Below are positions 1 to 9,031 of a stretch of 64,000 nt of DNA, piece by piece. How positions within the stretch are numbered: position 1 is the stretch's first letter; every line of letters begins with the position of its first letter. A model generated the notes under the pieces. It was not told where the DNA came from. It ran no database searches and was given only the letters and a program-made list of their open reading frames with translations. This DNA is from CALDTK01 sp965213735 (GTDB lineage: Bacteria; Bacteroidota; Bacteroidia; Chitinophagales; Saprospiraceae). Made by a program: the position numbers and the translations under genes. Location: the NCBI GenBank assembly GCA_965213735.1, contig CBDCAB010000006.1, positions 682,001 to 746,000 of the forward strand, read 5' to 3'.

Positions 1-2205
1 TAAACTCGCCGTGGGCCGCGTAGTGTCGGCGACTACTGTGCGTACCACAAAAGTATCTTGACTTTGATTGCCGCAGCCATCCTCAGCGACGTAGCGCACC
101 TCGCGGGTAAAATTGCCACAGCCTGGACTCGAGCTGGTAGGGGTAGTGGTATCACTCACCTCTACCACCACCGGGTTGTTACAATCGTCTGTTGCTTGAG
201 GACTGACCTTGATGAATGGACTCGGCAAGTCGGCTGGACACTGAAAGCGCGTCTCCGCAAGCAAGCTAGCATCGGCAAAGCTCGGAGCAGTATTGTCTTC
301 GAGAATGATTACCTGCTCAATCACTATAGTCTGCGTGCTCAGGCAGGTAGACGTGTAGGAGTAGGTGGCGATGACCTTCTGCTCGCAGGTACCTGCAAAA
401 AACTGTAGCGAAATATTAAGCAGAAAATCCTGACATGCCGTCGCAATGACTGGAGGATTTAAGGTAGAGGCATCGAGTATGCTGTTGCAGTCGAGCCGCA
501 ATTCCGGTAAAGGCAGCGTTGGTAGCACTACGGTGCTGGTGTCGACGTAGAAAATCGTCTGCACACTCACGAGTGTATCGTCAAAGGAGTTGACGAAGAA
601 AAAGGTGCGTTGCGTTTCGCCAAGTCCGCAGTTGTTGTTGCTCACGTCGACATCAACAAAGCCAGGTTGTAGCACAAAATTTCCGCAGTTCTGGCTTATC
701 GTAGGCACTCCACTCACGGCAGGGTCTACAGGTCGCACCGTACAATCTGCTGTAAATGGTGGCAGACCAGTTATTACAGGAGGGATATTGTCTTCGATAA
801 TAGCTGAGACCATACATGAGTTTGTATTGCCTTCACAATCAATGACTTGCAGCTCCACCATCACCGTATCGCCAACATCTGCACACGTAAAGGTGACGCT
901 ATCGGCGAAGGCTTGAGTCATATCTCGCCGCACCAGAAAGCCATCAAAGCAGCAGTTGTCCGAGCTGCCATCATCGAAAACAAGGGCTGCTACAGAAGTC
1001 GAGTTGCTGTTGAGGCCGATAGTGGTAATTTCATCGCAGCGCGCCACTGGCGGAAGGTTGTCGACAGCAAGTATCACTACTGTTTGGGTAGCAAGGTTGC
1101 CACATGCGTCCCGGATTTCGTAGGTCGCGCTAAAGGGAGTGTCATCGATACCAAACTCGAAGTTGAGCAAGCCACCATTGCCATTGACAGCTCCGAATGG
1201 GGTTTGGATGCGTACAGTCACATCGGTTCCACAATCATCTGAGGCTTGAATCGGAGGAAACAAAGCCTGAAAGCGACAATTCTGACCGAGCGGTACAGCT
1301 AGTAAAGTGTCCGGTAGAGCAGTAAAGCCTGGAGCAACATCGTCTTTGATCACGATCAGCTGTTGCGCATCCCGAATTTCATTCGTGCAGCAATCTATGA
1401 TGGTGTAGGTGCGGATAATTTTTCGCCCTCCGTTGCAGAGCGCGATTTCGATGTCGCGAGTCGTGAACAGCAGCTTACAGCTAGCACTGATGGGTGCGCC
1501 ATTGACAGTAGGCGCCTCTACAGGAATAGTCTGTGCGCCTGGGCAAAGGCCTGTTACTGAAGTTAGAATAGTATCGTTTGCTGGCACTTGCACATCGAGG
1601 ATTGATTCTCGCTCCACGATGATAGTCTGAGTAACGGGCGCTGATATATTGCCAGACGCATCAACTACGCGAATGGTGCGGGTAAGGGTTTGCGCTACTC
1701 CACCCGTACAGCCTACAGAACTCTGTTGTGCAGTAACAATAAACTGCAAAGCGGCGGCCGCAGTGCAGTTATCACTTGCCGTAAGCGTGCTTGCAAGTGC
1801 TGCTTCGGAGAGGTCGTCGGTACAGCTAAGCATTACCGGCGATTGCGCAGTGACTGTCGGCCTAAGGTTGTCGACTATAATTACAGCGCTAAACACTTGT
1901 GCACCCGATTGACTGTCGGCCACCCGCACGATGAGTCGTTTGCCCACATCGGCGCAAGTCACCACCGGAGCGGGGCGTGCACTAAAGTTGCGATTGAAGA
2001 CTGTGACCACTAATGTGGCTGCGCAGCTAGGGTTGCCTTCCAACACCTGGTCGAAGGTGATAGTGTCAATAGCTGGATTGCCGAGTGCCACCACAACCTC
2101 ATTGTTGGCGGTGAGGGTACAGGACTGAGCATTTGCTTGCACGCCAGCGAATAGCAGCACAAGCAGGACGCACAGCGCGCGCCCCAGGGGGTAGAGTTGG
2201 ATCAT
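1..2205 (-). CDS. Secreted HYR/Ig-like repeat surface protein (5' part only)
   Basis: The complement is open without a stop from 2205 to the window edge, about 735 codons, so the C-terminus lies outside the window. The start at 2205 gives a hydrophobic leader ending near 'VQANAQS', a typical signal peptide; an in-frame ATG at 2220 would add five residues. The rest is a series of cysteine-containing beta-sandwich-like repeats. Each has phrases such as 'VDNLRPTV', 'SDNCT', 'VVDASGN' and 'EDNIPPV' that match the HYR-type repeats common in large Bacteroidota adhesins and T9SS cargo. I see no catalytic motif. The function is probably cell-surface adhesion or structure, and a T9SS sorting domain would be expected beyond the window. 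It is divergent from the gene at 2258, with only about 40-50 bases between them. Confidence 0.85.
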   Translation of the reverse strand, partial: MIQLYPLGRALCVLLVLLFAGVQANAQSCTLTANNEVVVALGNPAIDTITFDQVLEGNPSCAATLVVTVFNRNFSARPAPVVTCADVGKRLIVRVADSQSGAQVFSAVIIVDNLRPTVTAQSPVMLSCTDDLSEAALASTLTASDNCTAAAALQFIVTAQQSSVGCTGGVAQTLTRTIRVVDASGNISAPVTQTIIVERESILDVQVPANDTILTSVTGLCPGAQTIPVEAPTVNGAPISASCKLLFTTRDIEIALCNGGRKIIRTYTIIDCCTNEIRDAQQLIVIKDDVAPGFTALPDTLLAVPLGQNCRFQALFPPIQASDDCGTDVTVRIQTPFGAVNGNGGLLNFEFGIDDTPFSATYEIRDACGNLATQTVVILAVDNLPPVARCDEITTIGLNSNSTSVAALVFDDGSSDNCCFDGFLVRRDMTQAFADSVTFTCADVGDTVMVELQVIDCEGNTNSCMVSAIIEDNIPPVITGLPPFTADCTVRPVDPAVSGVPTISQNCGNFVLQPGFVDVDVSNNNCGLGETQRTFFFVNSFDDTLVSVQTIFYVDTSTVVLPTLPLPELRLDCNSILDASTLNPPVIATACQDFLLNISLQFFAGTCEQKVIATYSYTSTCLSTQTIVIEQVIILEDNTAPSFADASLLAETRFQCPADLPSPFIKVSPQATDDCNNPVVVEVSDTTTPTSSSPGCGNFTREVRYVAEDGCGNQSQDTFVVRTVVADTTRPTASL

Positions 2206-2257
2206 ATTAGCACAAAGCATTGTGGAGAGAATTCTCCGGCGGTCCCGTTAACTGCTA

Positions 2258-2632
2258 GTGGCTAATACGATACATATTCAAGGTTTGTGCCAATTGATCA
2301 GAAATATTTTTCGCTTGCGGTCCTACCTTTGGCTTGTGGAGACGACCTTGATTGTGCTGATTTGCATCGCGTTTGTTGGCATGTTGGGCATCAACATCGC
2401 CTACAGAGCCTCCGTGCTCAAGGCTTACAAGCGGCTTTACCGAGCTGGGGTTGACTTTGATGCCACTGACATGCTGAAGCAGGAGCGTATCGAACAGTTG
2501 GTGAGGCGATATCCCAATCATGAGGCAGATATCCGGCAGTTTACCGGTGGCATCCGCAAGAGTATGTCGCTCGCCTCAGGTCTTATCGTGTTGATTACTG
2601 TCTTAGGCGCCACGCTGATGTGGTACCGCTAA
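2258..2632 (+). CDS. Small two-helix membrane protein, unknown function
   Basis: A 124-residue frame opening with GTG. There is a hydrophobic helix near residues 25-48 and a second at about 103-122, ending a few residues before the C-terminus. The middle is charged and helical, with 'LKAYKRLYRAG' and 'KQERIEQLVRRYP', so it probably forms a soluble loop or short coiled segment on one side of the membrane. I do not recognise the family. It precedes the oxidoreductase at 2679 by 46 bases and may be the first gene of that plus-strand group. The start is uncertain, because no ATG is available near the N-terminus. Confidence 0.6.
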   Translation: MANTIHIQGLCQLIRNIFRLRSYLWLVETTLIVLICIAFVGMLGINIAYRASVLKAYKRLYRAGVDFDATDMLKQERIEQLVRRYPNHEADIRQFTGGIRKSMSLASGLIVLITVLGATLMWYR

Positions 2633-2678
2633 GGAGGTCGAAGCTGTTACCTTCGGCCGCCCACGCAAGCAGCTTCAC

Positions 2679-3692
2679 ATGGCCCAACGTCTTCTCAAAC
2701 TCGGTCTGATTGGCGTTGGTCATCTCGGTAAAATTCACGCGAAGTGCATAGCTGCGCTGCCCGATCTCATCGAGGTGGTGGGCGTGTATGATAGCGATTC
2801 AGCTTCCGCCAAAACAGTAGCTGACACACACGGCTGGCCAGTATTTACTTCGCTGGATGCACTGTTGGCTGCGGCCGAAGCTGTTGACATCGTCACACCG
2901 ACAGTGACACATCATGTTTTGGCGAAAGCTGCACTGGCGCACAACTGCCACGTGTTCATTGAAAAACCAGTCACAGCCACTGTACCCGAAGCCGAAGAGC
3001 TGGCCGAGCTAGCTGCCAAAACCCAGCGCATCATTCAAGTCGGACATGTCGAGCGCTTTAATCCTGCCTTTACCGCACTCGAACGCGCAAGCCTCAAACC
3101 CGTCTTCGTGGAAGCGCACCGCCTCGCACAATTCAATCCGCGCAGTACGGATGTGTCGGTAGTGCTCGACCTCATGATTCACGATATCGACCTCATTTTA
3201 AGTCTGATGCCATCGCCCATCGAGCGCATCAGCGCCAGTGGGGTAGGGGTAGTCGGTGATACTCTCGACATCGCCAACGCTCGCCTCGACTTTGAGGACG
3301 GTACCACCGCCAACCTCACCGCCAGCCGCATTTCGCTCAAGACGATGCGCAAAATTCGGCTCTTTCAGCGCGACTCGTATATCGGCATCGACCTGCTGGA
3401 GAAAGAAACCGAAGTCGTGCGGCTCACAGACCATGATCCAGCCGCACCGGGCATGCTGCAACTCCCTACCGAGCAAGGGCTGCGCGAAGTGAGTTTCGAA
3501 CATCCTACTATTGCGCCCAATAATGCTATTCAAGATGAACTCGCCGAGTTTGCGCATGCTGTTTTAGAAGGCAAGCCAGTAACCGTTGGCATCGTTGAAG
3601 GTACACGTGCACTCGACGTTGCTCACCAAATTATAGCCGATATCGAGCAGCGCAGAGGTCGCATTCTCACTCAAGCTAGTTCTGCCAAATGA
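2679..3692 (+). CDS. Gfo/Idh/MocA family NAD(P)-dependent oxidoreductase
   Basis: A full-length 337-residue member of the family. The Rossmann dinucleotide motif 'IGVGHLG' is at residues 11-17 and the catalytic-region 'EKP' at residues 95-97. The C-terminal half has the alpha/beta substrate domain, with 'DLMIHDIDL' matching the family's conserved histidine region. Enzymes of this family oxidise or reduce a hydroxyl on a sugar, often a nucleotide sugar or inositol; the substrate cannot be read from the sequence. It ends in a four-base ATGA overlap with the lipoprotein gene at 3689, so the two are translationally coupled. One exact copy of the 14-base repeated motif lies inside it at 2926. Confidence 0.9.
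   Translation: MAQRLLKLGLIGVGHLGKIHAKCIAALPDLIEVVGVYDSDSASAKTVADTHGWPVFTSLDALLAAAEAVDIVTPTVTHHVLAKAALAHNCHVFIEKPVTATVPEAEELAELAAKTQRIIQVGHVERFNPAFTALERASLKPVFVEAHRLAQFNPRSTDVSVVLDLMIHDIDLILSLMPSPIERISASGVGVVGDTLDIANARLDFEDGTTANLTASRISLKTMRKIRLFQRDSYIGIDLLEKETEVVRLTDHDPAAPGMLQLPTEQGLREVSFEHPTIAPNNAIQDELAEFAHAVLEGKPVTVGIVEGTRALDVAHQIIADIEQRRGRILTQASSAK
2926..2939 (+). repeat. 14-base repeated motif, exact copy
   Basis: GTTTTGGCGAAAGC, followed by T. Inside the oxidoreductase gene, same strand, encoding 'VLAKA'. Confidence 0.85.
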
Positions 3693-4549
3693 AGATTTCT
3701 CCCTACCTGCTCCTCGCACTCCTCGCCATTGGCGCAGCGAGTTGCCAGGAAAAAGATCTTGACGTAGGTTATTTATATGTGCCTGCAGTCGATGTGCAAG
3801 CCTCGGCCACCAGCGGCGACATTACGCAGGCGGTTGAGCATGTGCGCGTAGTGGTGGAGGCCCAGAGTCTCGGCTTCTACCCACTGCCTGCGCGCGTTCC
3901 GATTCTGGGCACAGGCGAGCGTCGTATTCGTATCGAGCCAGCCGTCAATCCCTCCGGTCGAAGCACGCGCTTGGAGGTTTATCCTTTTTATGAGGCTTAT
4001 GAGCAGCAGTTCAGCTTGCGCCAAAACCAAACAGACACAATCCGTCCTCAGCTAAATTATATTCCTACAGCCGAATTTGCACTGGTCGAAGATTTTGTGA
4101 GCGGGAGCGGGCCGCTGCGTGTGGACCTCGATGAGGATGCCGCTACATCACTCGACATTGTGACTGATCCATTGGATCCGAGTCGGCGCGTCGGCATGGT
4201 GACGCTGACCGAAGAAGCTCCCATTTTTGAGATTGCGAGTGAAGTGCTCAACCGGTCAGAACCGATAATTGAAGCCTGGCTCGAGCTGGATTATCGCGGG
4301 GATGCGACTTTGTCTATCGCGCTTTTGCCCGAAGATGTTGGTACGGAGGCTGAGCGTGGCGGGCGCTACAATCAAGGCGTGTTGCCGCGAGATGATTGGC
4401 GAAAGCTCTACTTCGATCTCAACGAGTCGATCCTTGCGCTCGACCTCTACGAGGGAAATTTTCGAATTTCATTTTTGGCAGGCTTTGATCCTGAAGGACC
4501 TGAAACTCAACAGCTCTTCCTCGACAACATCAAGGTAGTGTACCGCTAG
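3689..4549 (+). CDS. Lipoprotein of unknown function
   Basis: A 286-residue protein with a lipoprotein signal: hydrophobic leader and lipobox 'GAASC' with Cys19, so it should be lipid-anchored, probably in the outer membrane. The mature part is beta-rich. Its last third ('PIIEAWLELDYRGDATLSI', then 'DDWRKLYFDLNESI') reads like a jelly-roll carbohydrate-binding-type fold, but I cannot name a family. It overlaps the oxidoreductase by four bases and is six bases before the glycosylphosphotransferase. A role in surface polysaccharide handling is therefore plausible, but that is inference from position only. Confidence 0.75.
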   Translation: MKISPYLLLALLAIGAASCQEKDLDVGYLYVPAVDVQASATSGDITQAVEHVRVVVEAQSLGFYPLPARVPILGTGERRIRIEPAVNPSGRSTRLEVYPFYEAYEQQFSLRQNQTDTIRPQLNYIPTAEFALVEDFVSGSGPLRVDLDEDAATSLDIVTDPLDPSRRVGMVTLTEEAPIFEIASEVLNRSEPIIEAWLELDYRGDATLSIALLPEDVGTEAERGGRYNQGVLPRDDWRKLYFDLNESILALDLYEGNFRISFLAGFDPEGPETQQLFLDNIKVVYR

Positions 4550-4555
4550 CAGCCG

Positions 4556-5977
4556 ATGCTGAAGGATCGCCGCGCCCGAGACACCAATTTATATCGTGCA
4601 GGAGATTTCCTGGCAGCGAGCGTAGCCTGGGCGTGTTTTTTCATCTACCGCAAGCAACTCGAACAAGACGAGCTACTGCTTGATCAGGTGTGGAGCGATC
4701 CCAAATTTTTGGCTGGCACGCTGCTCATCCCCGTAGCGTGGCTGCTGTTTTACTCGCTGTTCGATCGCTACAACGACATCTACCGCTTGTCGCGACTGTC
4801 GGCATTGATTCGCACCTTCTTTTTATCGGTTTTAGGAGTTACGGTGCTCTTCTTTGCCCTCATCCTCGATGATGTGGTGAGTGAGTACACCACGTTTTAC
4901 AAATCCTATTTTGTGCTCTTGTCGCTGCATTTTGTGCTGACGGCAAGTGTGCGTATGTCGATACTGACTTGGGCATCTAAGCGGCTCAAAGCAGGTATTG
5001 TTGGATACAATACATTAGTGATCGGAGGCAATGCCCGCGCACTCGAAGTGTACCAGGATATAACGTCTCGCGCCAAAAGTCTGGGTTATGTTTTGCGTGG
5101 TTACCTCAGTACCAATGGCGATCGTGAGCCCCTCTCTGCGCACTTGCCTCAGCTCGGCAAAGCCCCGCAGCTACGCCAGGTGATAGAGGACTATGGGATT
5201 GAGGAGGTCATCATTGCGACCGAATCATCAGAACACGACAAGTTGCGTGGGATCGTGGACATACTCTTTGAATTTGGCGAGCGCTTGCTGGTGAAGATCA
5301 TTCCAGATATGTATGATATTCTGCTCGGCAATGTGCGGATGAACAACGTCTACGGCACGGTGGCGATAGAGATCCGCCAGCACCTCATCAGTCGACCTGA
5401 AGCTATTATCAAGCGCTTTGGCGATGTGGTAATAAGTCTGGTTGCGCTGGTGCTGTTGCTGCCCGTGTATGCTTACATCGCTTTACGCACGCGACTGAGC
5501 AGTGAGGGACCAATCTTTTACCGGCAAACGCGGGTGGGCCGCTACGGCAAGCGCTTCGAGATCATCAAGTTCAGGTCGATGTATGTTGATGCCGAGGCTA
5601 CCGGTCCGCAACTTAGCCACGACCACGATTCGCGCATCACGCCATGGGGAGCAGTCATGCGTAAGTGGCGGCTCGATGAGTTGCCGCAGTTCTGGAATGT
5701 GTTGATCGGCGAGATGAGCCTGGTGGGGCCGCGCCCTGAGCGTCAGCATTTCATTGATCTCATTATGGATGAGGCACCGCACTACCGCCATCTGCTCAAA
5801 GTGAGGCCTGGCATCACGAGTTGGGGGCAAGTGAAGTATGGCTACGCGAGCAGCCTCGAGCAGATGTTGGCCCGCCTCCGCTTTGACATCCTGTACATCG
5901 AGAACATGAGTCTTGCACTTGATGTGAAGATTCTGTTTTATACGATTCTAGTGTTGATTCAGGGTAGGGGGAAGTAG
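4556..5977 (+). CDS. Undecaprenyl-phosphate glycosylphosphotransferase (WbaP/WcaJ type)
   Basis: A full-length 473-residue initiating sugar transferase. The N-terminal part has several membrane helices, followed by a CoA-binding-like Rossmann region ('LVIGGNARALEVYQD' near residue 155). The C-terminal catalytic domain starts near residue 280 with 'KRFGDVVISLVALVLLLP', then 'GPIFYRQTRVGRYGK', 'FEIIKFRSM', 'DELPQFWNVL' and 'GEMSLVGPRPE'. These are the hallmark motifs of bacterial sugar transferases, which move a hexose-1-phosphate from a nucleotide sugar to undecaprenyl phosphate and so start repeat-unit assembly at the inner membrane. It is the last gene of the plus-strand group, facing the broken barrel gene. 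A second, short sugar transferase sits at 32715, so two primer activities are encoded. Confidence 0.93.
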   Translation: MLKDRRARDTNLYRAGDFLAASVAWACFFIYRKQLEQDELLLDQVWSDPKFLAGTLLIPVAWLLFYSLFDRYNDIYRLSRLSALIRTFFLSVLGVTVLFFALILDDVVSEYTTFYKSYFVLLSLHFVLTASVRMSILTWASKRLKAGIVGYNTLVIGGNARALEVYQDITSRAKSLGYVLRGYLSTNGDREPLSAHLPQLGKAPQLRQVIEDYGIEEVIIATESSEHDKLRGIVDILFEFGERLLVKIIPDMYDILLGNVRMNNVYGTVAIEIRQHLISRPEAIIKRFGDVVISLVALVLLLPVYAYIALRTRLSSEGPIFYRQTRVGRYGKRFEIIKFRSMYVDAEATGPQLSHDHDSRITPWGAVMRKWRLDELPQFWNVLIGEMSLVGPRPERQHFIDLIMDEAPHYRHLLKVRPGITSWGQVKYGYASSLEQMLARLRFDILYIENMSLALDVKILFYTILVLIQGRGK

Positions 5978-6014
5978 GAGTTTCGGTGCTCCAAACCACA
6001 CCACTACAGTCAAC

Positions 6015-7187
6015 TCAAATTTTACTTGGGAACCAGGTAAAGGACACTCTGGGATAGTTGGTAGCCAAGGTGTTTCTGTCTTTGTCGAGGGTGAGGTTGA
6101 ATTCCATGCTCAGGTTGAGATAAAGCTGATTGTTTGCCACGAACCTGAACATAGGAGCAAAGCCAACTGTAAAATTCTTCTTGTGCAGTAGGCCAGTTTC
6201 ATAAACATAGTTGAGGTCGCTGTAGCGAACATGCGCCTGCAGGAAGGGCCTGTAGCGATCGGTAAAAGGAAGCACTTGGTAGCGGGAAAAAACCGACACA
6301 GCATAAAACTGATCGCGCTCGAAGTCTGGATCATCGACTGAACCAAAAACATCGATTAGCTGAAAGAAGATACCACTTTCCAAACATTTTCCGTGAGCTA
6401 TAGTGGCCCCTATACTATAGAAGAATGGGTGTTGCCATTTATTATCAGGTTCTCCTGACTCCTCGGCGTAGATTACATCTGGTGCGTAGCCAAATCCTCC
6501 CTCCAAAGCAATGCCCTTTGTACGGAGCGCGAGCTGCTGTGGTGCGGTATATTCTGCCCAGGCATCCTTTAGAGGATTTTTGGCTACCGTTTTTGGCCAA
6601 CATTCCAATGGTTTGGTAATCATAATGGCTCCACGCCTGTGTAAGCCAATCCCGGAGCCATAGAACGGCCCAGTTTGTAGGAACTCGTAGGTACTTGATA
6701 GTGCCAGCCAGCGGGTCAAAAAGATGGTATAACCGAATCCCACCCTTGGGCCAGAGCCAAGGTCTTTAAATCAATTATTTTCAGCATACGTCTCAGACAA
6801 TTTGTGCTGATAGCCAATCTGGCCGTAGATAGCCACCCGCTTCCGAAATTCATTTAACCAAAAATGATCACTTGGCTCTGCTTTTGACCAAGGAAAATAT
6901 TTTATGAGGTCCAGATTGACGATTGTGGCAGTGTATGGCTCTATGTCACCGGAAATTCCGCGATAGTGAAAACCACCAGATACCGAAAACAAACCCTTGA
7001 TTGACTGCTCATAACTTACAGCCGGACTTAAAATAGAATTGACTTGATCATTTTCCTTGTTATCATTTGCCCTAAACCTCCCATGCCCGTAACCTGGTCG
7101 AAGAGACAGGCCGCCTTCCACGAGCTGCTGGGCAAATGCAGACAAATTCGCCAACATCGAAAGAATTAAAACGAAGATTACTTTCAT
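6015..7187 (-). pseudogene. Outer-membrane beta-barrel protein interrupted by an in-frame TGA
   Basis: The first part (7187 down to 6771, 138 residues) starts with a signal peptide ending 'LSAFAQQ' and ends at TGA. The second part continues in the same reading frame with 'FKDLGSGPR' followed by 242 more residues to a TAA at 6015. Both halves alternate polar and hydrophobic residues as barrel strands do, and the protein ends 'VSFTWFPSKI', like a barrel C-terminus. With the TGA read through it would be about 390 residues. No frameshift is needed, only one nonsense codon at residue 139. This could be a recent pseudogene, a sequencing error or, less likely, stop-codon readthrough. I do not recognise a specific family. 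Confidence 0.75.
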
Positions 7188-7595
7188 AGCAGGGAAAAAA
7201 GAGGGTGCACACGTTTAATTTAGCGTGCAAAACTTTTTGCTTAAGACCTGAACATTGTCGGCGACTACTCAGCAGCTTGTGTTGTGGGCTTCAATGCCTT
7301 TTACTACGCAAGCTATCTAACACCGCTAAGTACTTCAGGAGCTAACATTCATTACTTTCAAGCCGCATTCGAACTATGTTAACGCAGCACCCCTACTAAA
7401 GGTACTTAACCCCATACACTCAATTCAACTTTAACATAAAGAATATTGAGTACTTATTTAGCCTTAAAAACCTAACATTAAAGAAGGCAACATCCCAAAA
7501 ACTTGAGGTTTGTGTTGAAGTGTACATTTTAGGTCTCACCTCCCACCTAAACATAACATTGTGGAAAGGGCAGCGACTAAGCACCTGATACCGTT
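7188..7595. other. AT-rich intergenic stretch with no recognised gene
   Basis: About 400 bases between the barrel gene start and the palindromic element. I see no convincing coding frame. The perfect inverted repeat GCAAAA-CT-TTTTGC at 7227-7240 lies about 40 bases before the barrel gene's start and could be an operator or a small hairpin. The stretch presumably carries the barrel gene's promoter, but I found no clear match to the Bacteroidota TAnnTTTG box. Confidence 0.4.
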
Positions 7596-7711
7596 CCGGG
7601 TAAACCCTACCCTCTGAAAACAACGCCGCCCTGCGGCTGTGACCTCGCCGCGTGAGAGCTGTGTGGTGGCTGCATAGCAGCGTTTTCTAAGGGAGCCCTG
7701 GGTTTACCCGG
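7596..7711. repeat. 116-base imperfect palindromic element
   Basis: The outer arms are a perfect 12-base inverted repeat, CCGGGTAAACCC at 7596-7607 and GGGTTTACCCGG at 7700-7711. The similarity continues inward: CCCTCTGAAAAC on the left pairs imperfectly with the complement CCCTTAGAAAACG on the right. A smaller hairpin, GCCGC-CCT-GCGGC, lies inside at 7625-7637. It is more GC-rich than the AT-rich DNA before it and has no coding frame, as expected of a REP-like or MITE-like palindromic unit or a structured RNA. Confidence 0.6.
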
Positions 7712-7729
7712 CGACCAATTGCGGCTGAG

Positions 7730-7771
7730 CCCCCAGCCCCCAGCACCCAGCACCCAGCCCCCAGCACCCTC
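7730..7771. repeat. Tandem heptamer array, six units, G-rich on the minus strand
   Basis: Six seven-base units follow each other exactly: CCCCCAG twice, CACCCAG twice, CCCCCAG, then a degenerate CACCCTC. The array ends two bases before the thiolase stop codon at 7773-7775. On the thiolase coding strand it is a run of GGG blocks separated by short spacers, which could form a G-quadruplex in the transcript just after the stop codon. It resembles the short tandemly repeated heptamers (STRR) described in cyanobacteria. Confidence 0.75.
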
Positions 7772-7772
7772 C

Positions 7773-8951
7773 TCACACTTTCTCCAGCACCAAAGCACTC
7801 GCACCTCCACCACCATTACAAATTGCAGCAAGTCCGCGTCGCTTATCCGAAAGCTGCAACTCGTGTGCAAGCGTGCCTACAATGCGTGCTCCAGACATGC
7901 CAAGCGGGTGACCAAGACTTACGGCTCCGCCGTTGATGTTCATCTTTGTTGGATCGATATCTAGAGTTTTGGCGAAAGCTAGAGGAACCATCGCAAAAGC
8001 CTCATTGACCTCGAGCACATCGATATCGTTCAGCTTGCAACCAGCTCGCTCAGCAGCTTTTGGTGCAGCAAGGGCAGGGGCCAAAGGAAAACGCATCGGC
8101 TCGCGCGCAGCATCAGCATAACCAGCAATGCGGGCTAGAGGAGTGAGACTATATTTCTTGAGCGCTTCTTCCGAGACCACCAGCAGCGCAGAAGCCCCAT
8201 CATTAATGGTAGAAGCGTTGGCGGCAGTAACAGTGCCTTCTTTTGAAAAGACCGCCCGCAGGCTCGGAATCTTCTCAAACTTCACCTTCGTGAACTCCTC
8301 ATCCTTATCCATCACGATTGCATCTCCACGCCGCTGCGGGATACTAATAGGTGTGATTTCCTTCGCAAACCTGCCACTCTCGGTGCGCTCGCTGGCACGC
8401 TGATATGAATTGACCGCATATTCATCCTGCTGCTCACGCGTAATCTCTAATTCAGCAGCAGTTTGGTCGGCACTCACGCCCATAGCGACTTTCTCGTAGG
8501 CATCGGAAAGACCGTCGTGTTGAAGCCCATCGATGAGTTGGCCTCCACCAAACTTATAGCCAAACCGCGCTTTGGGCACGTAGTAAGGCACATTGCTCAT
8601 GCTCTCGAAACCGCCCGCAACGATCACATTGGCCTGGCCCAACTGAATGGCTTGGGCGGCAAACATGATGGCTTTCATGCCTGAAGAGCAGACCTTATTG
8701 ACAGTCGTGCAAGGGAGGTGATGACCTAAACCTGCGCCCACGGCTGCCTGGCGAGCGGGTGCCTGACCGAGATTGGCCGAAACCACATTGCCAAGAATCA
8801 CTTCATCAATGTCAGTAGGCTCGAGGCCAGCCTGCTTCACAGCAGCTTTTACAGCATGACTGCCAAGCTGCACGGCACTAAAATTTGCAAGGGCGCCGCC
8901 AAACGAACCCATAGGTGTACGGGTGGCACAGGCGATATAGACTGACTTCAT
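7773..8951 (-). CDS. Acetyl-CoA C-acetyltransferase (thiolase)
   Basis: A full-length 392-residue thiolase. The nucleophilic cysteine is Cys88 in 'NKVCSSGMKA', the conserved histidine is His348 in 'GGAVSLGHPLG', and the second catalytic cysteine is Cys378 in 'CNGGGGASALVLE'. It would condense or cleave acetoacetyl-CoA/acetyl-CoA in the cytoplasm; whether it works in synthesis or beta-oxidation cannot be told from sequence. It is a housekeeping-type gene among polysaccharide genes and is divergent from the flippase at 9032 across about 80 bases. One copy of the 14-base motif lies in it at 7966, antisense to the gene. Confidence 0.95.
   Translation of the reverse strand: MKSVYIACATRTPMGSFGGALANFSAVQLGSHAVKAAVKQAGLEPTDIDEVILGNVVSANLGQAPARQAAVGAGLGHHLPCTTVNKVCSSGMKAIMFAAQAIQLGQANVIVAGGFESMSNVPYYVPKARFGYKFGGGQLIDGLQHDGLSDAYEKVAMGVSADQTAAELEITREQQDEYAVNSYQRASERTESGRFAKEITPISIPQRRGDAIVMDKDEEFTKVKFEKIPSLRAVFSKEGTVTAANASTINDGASALLVVSEEALKKYSLTPLARIAGYADAAREPMRFPLAPALAAPKAAERAGCKLNDIDVLEVNEAFAMVPLAFAKTLDIDPTKMNINGGAVSLGHPLGMSGARIVGTLAHELQLSDKRRGLAAICNGGGGASALVLEKV
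7966..7979 (+). repeat. 14-base repeated motif, exact copy
   Basis: GTTTTGGCGAAAGC, followed by T. Inside the thiolase gene but on the opposite strand, so the gene reads 'AFAKT'. Confidence 0.85.
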
Positions 8952-9031
8952 GTCGAGATTTTCGTGGTGAATTTGTGGAGGAGGTGTAGGGCTGCGAAGG
9001 TATTGATAGAAACGGCACCTTTGGCGGTGTT

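Noticed and set aside
7730..7771. The heptamer array considered as a CRISPR-like array
   Set aside because: Units are only seven bases with no spacers, and no cas genes are present.
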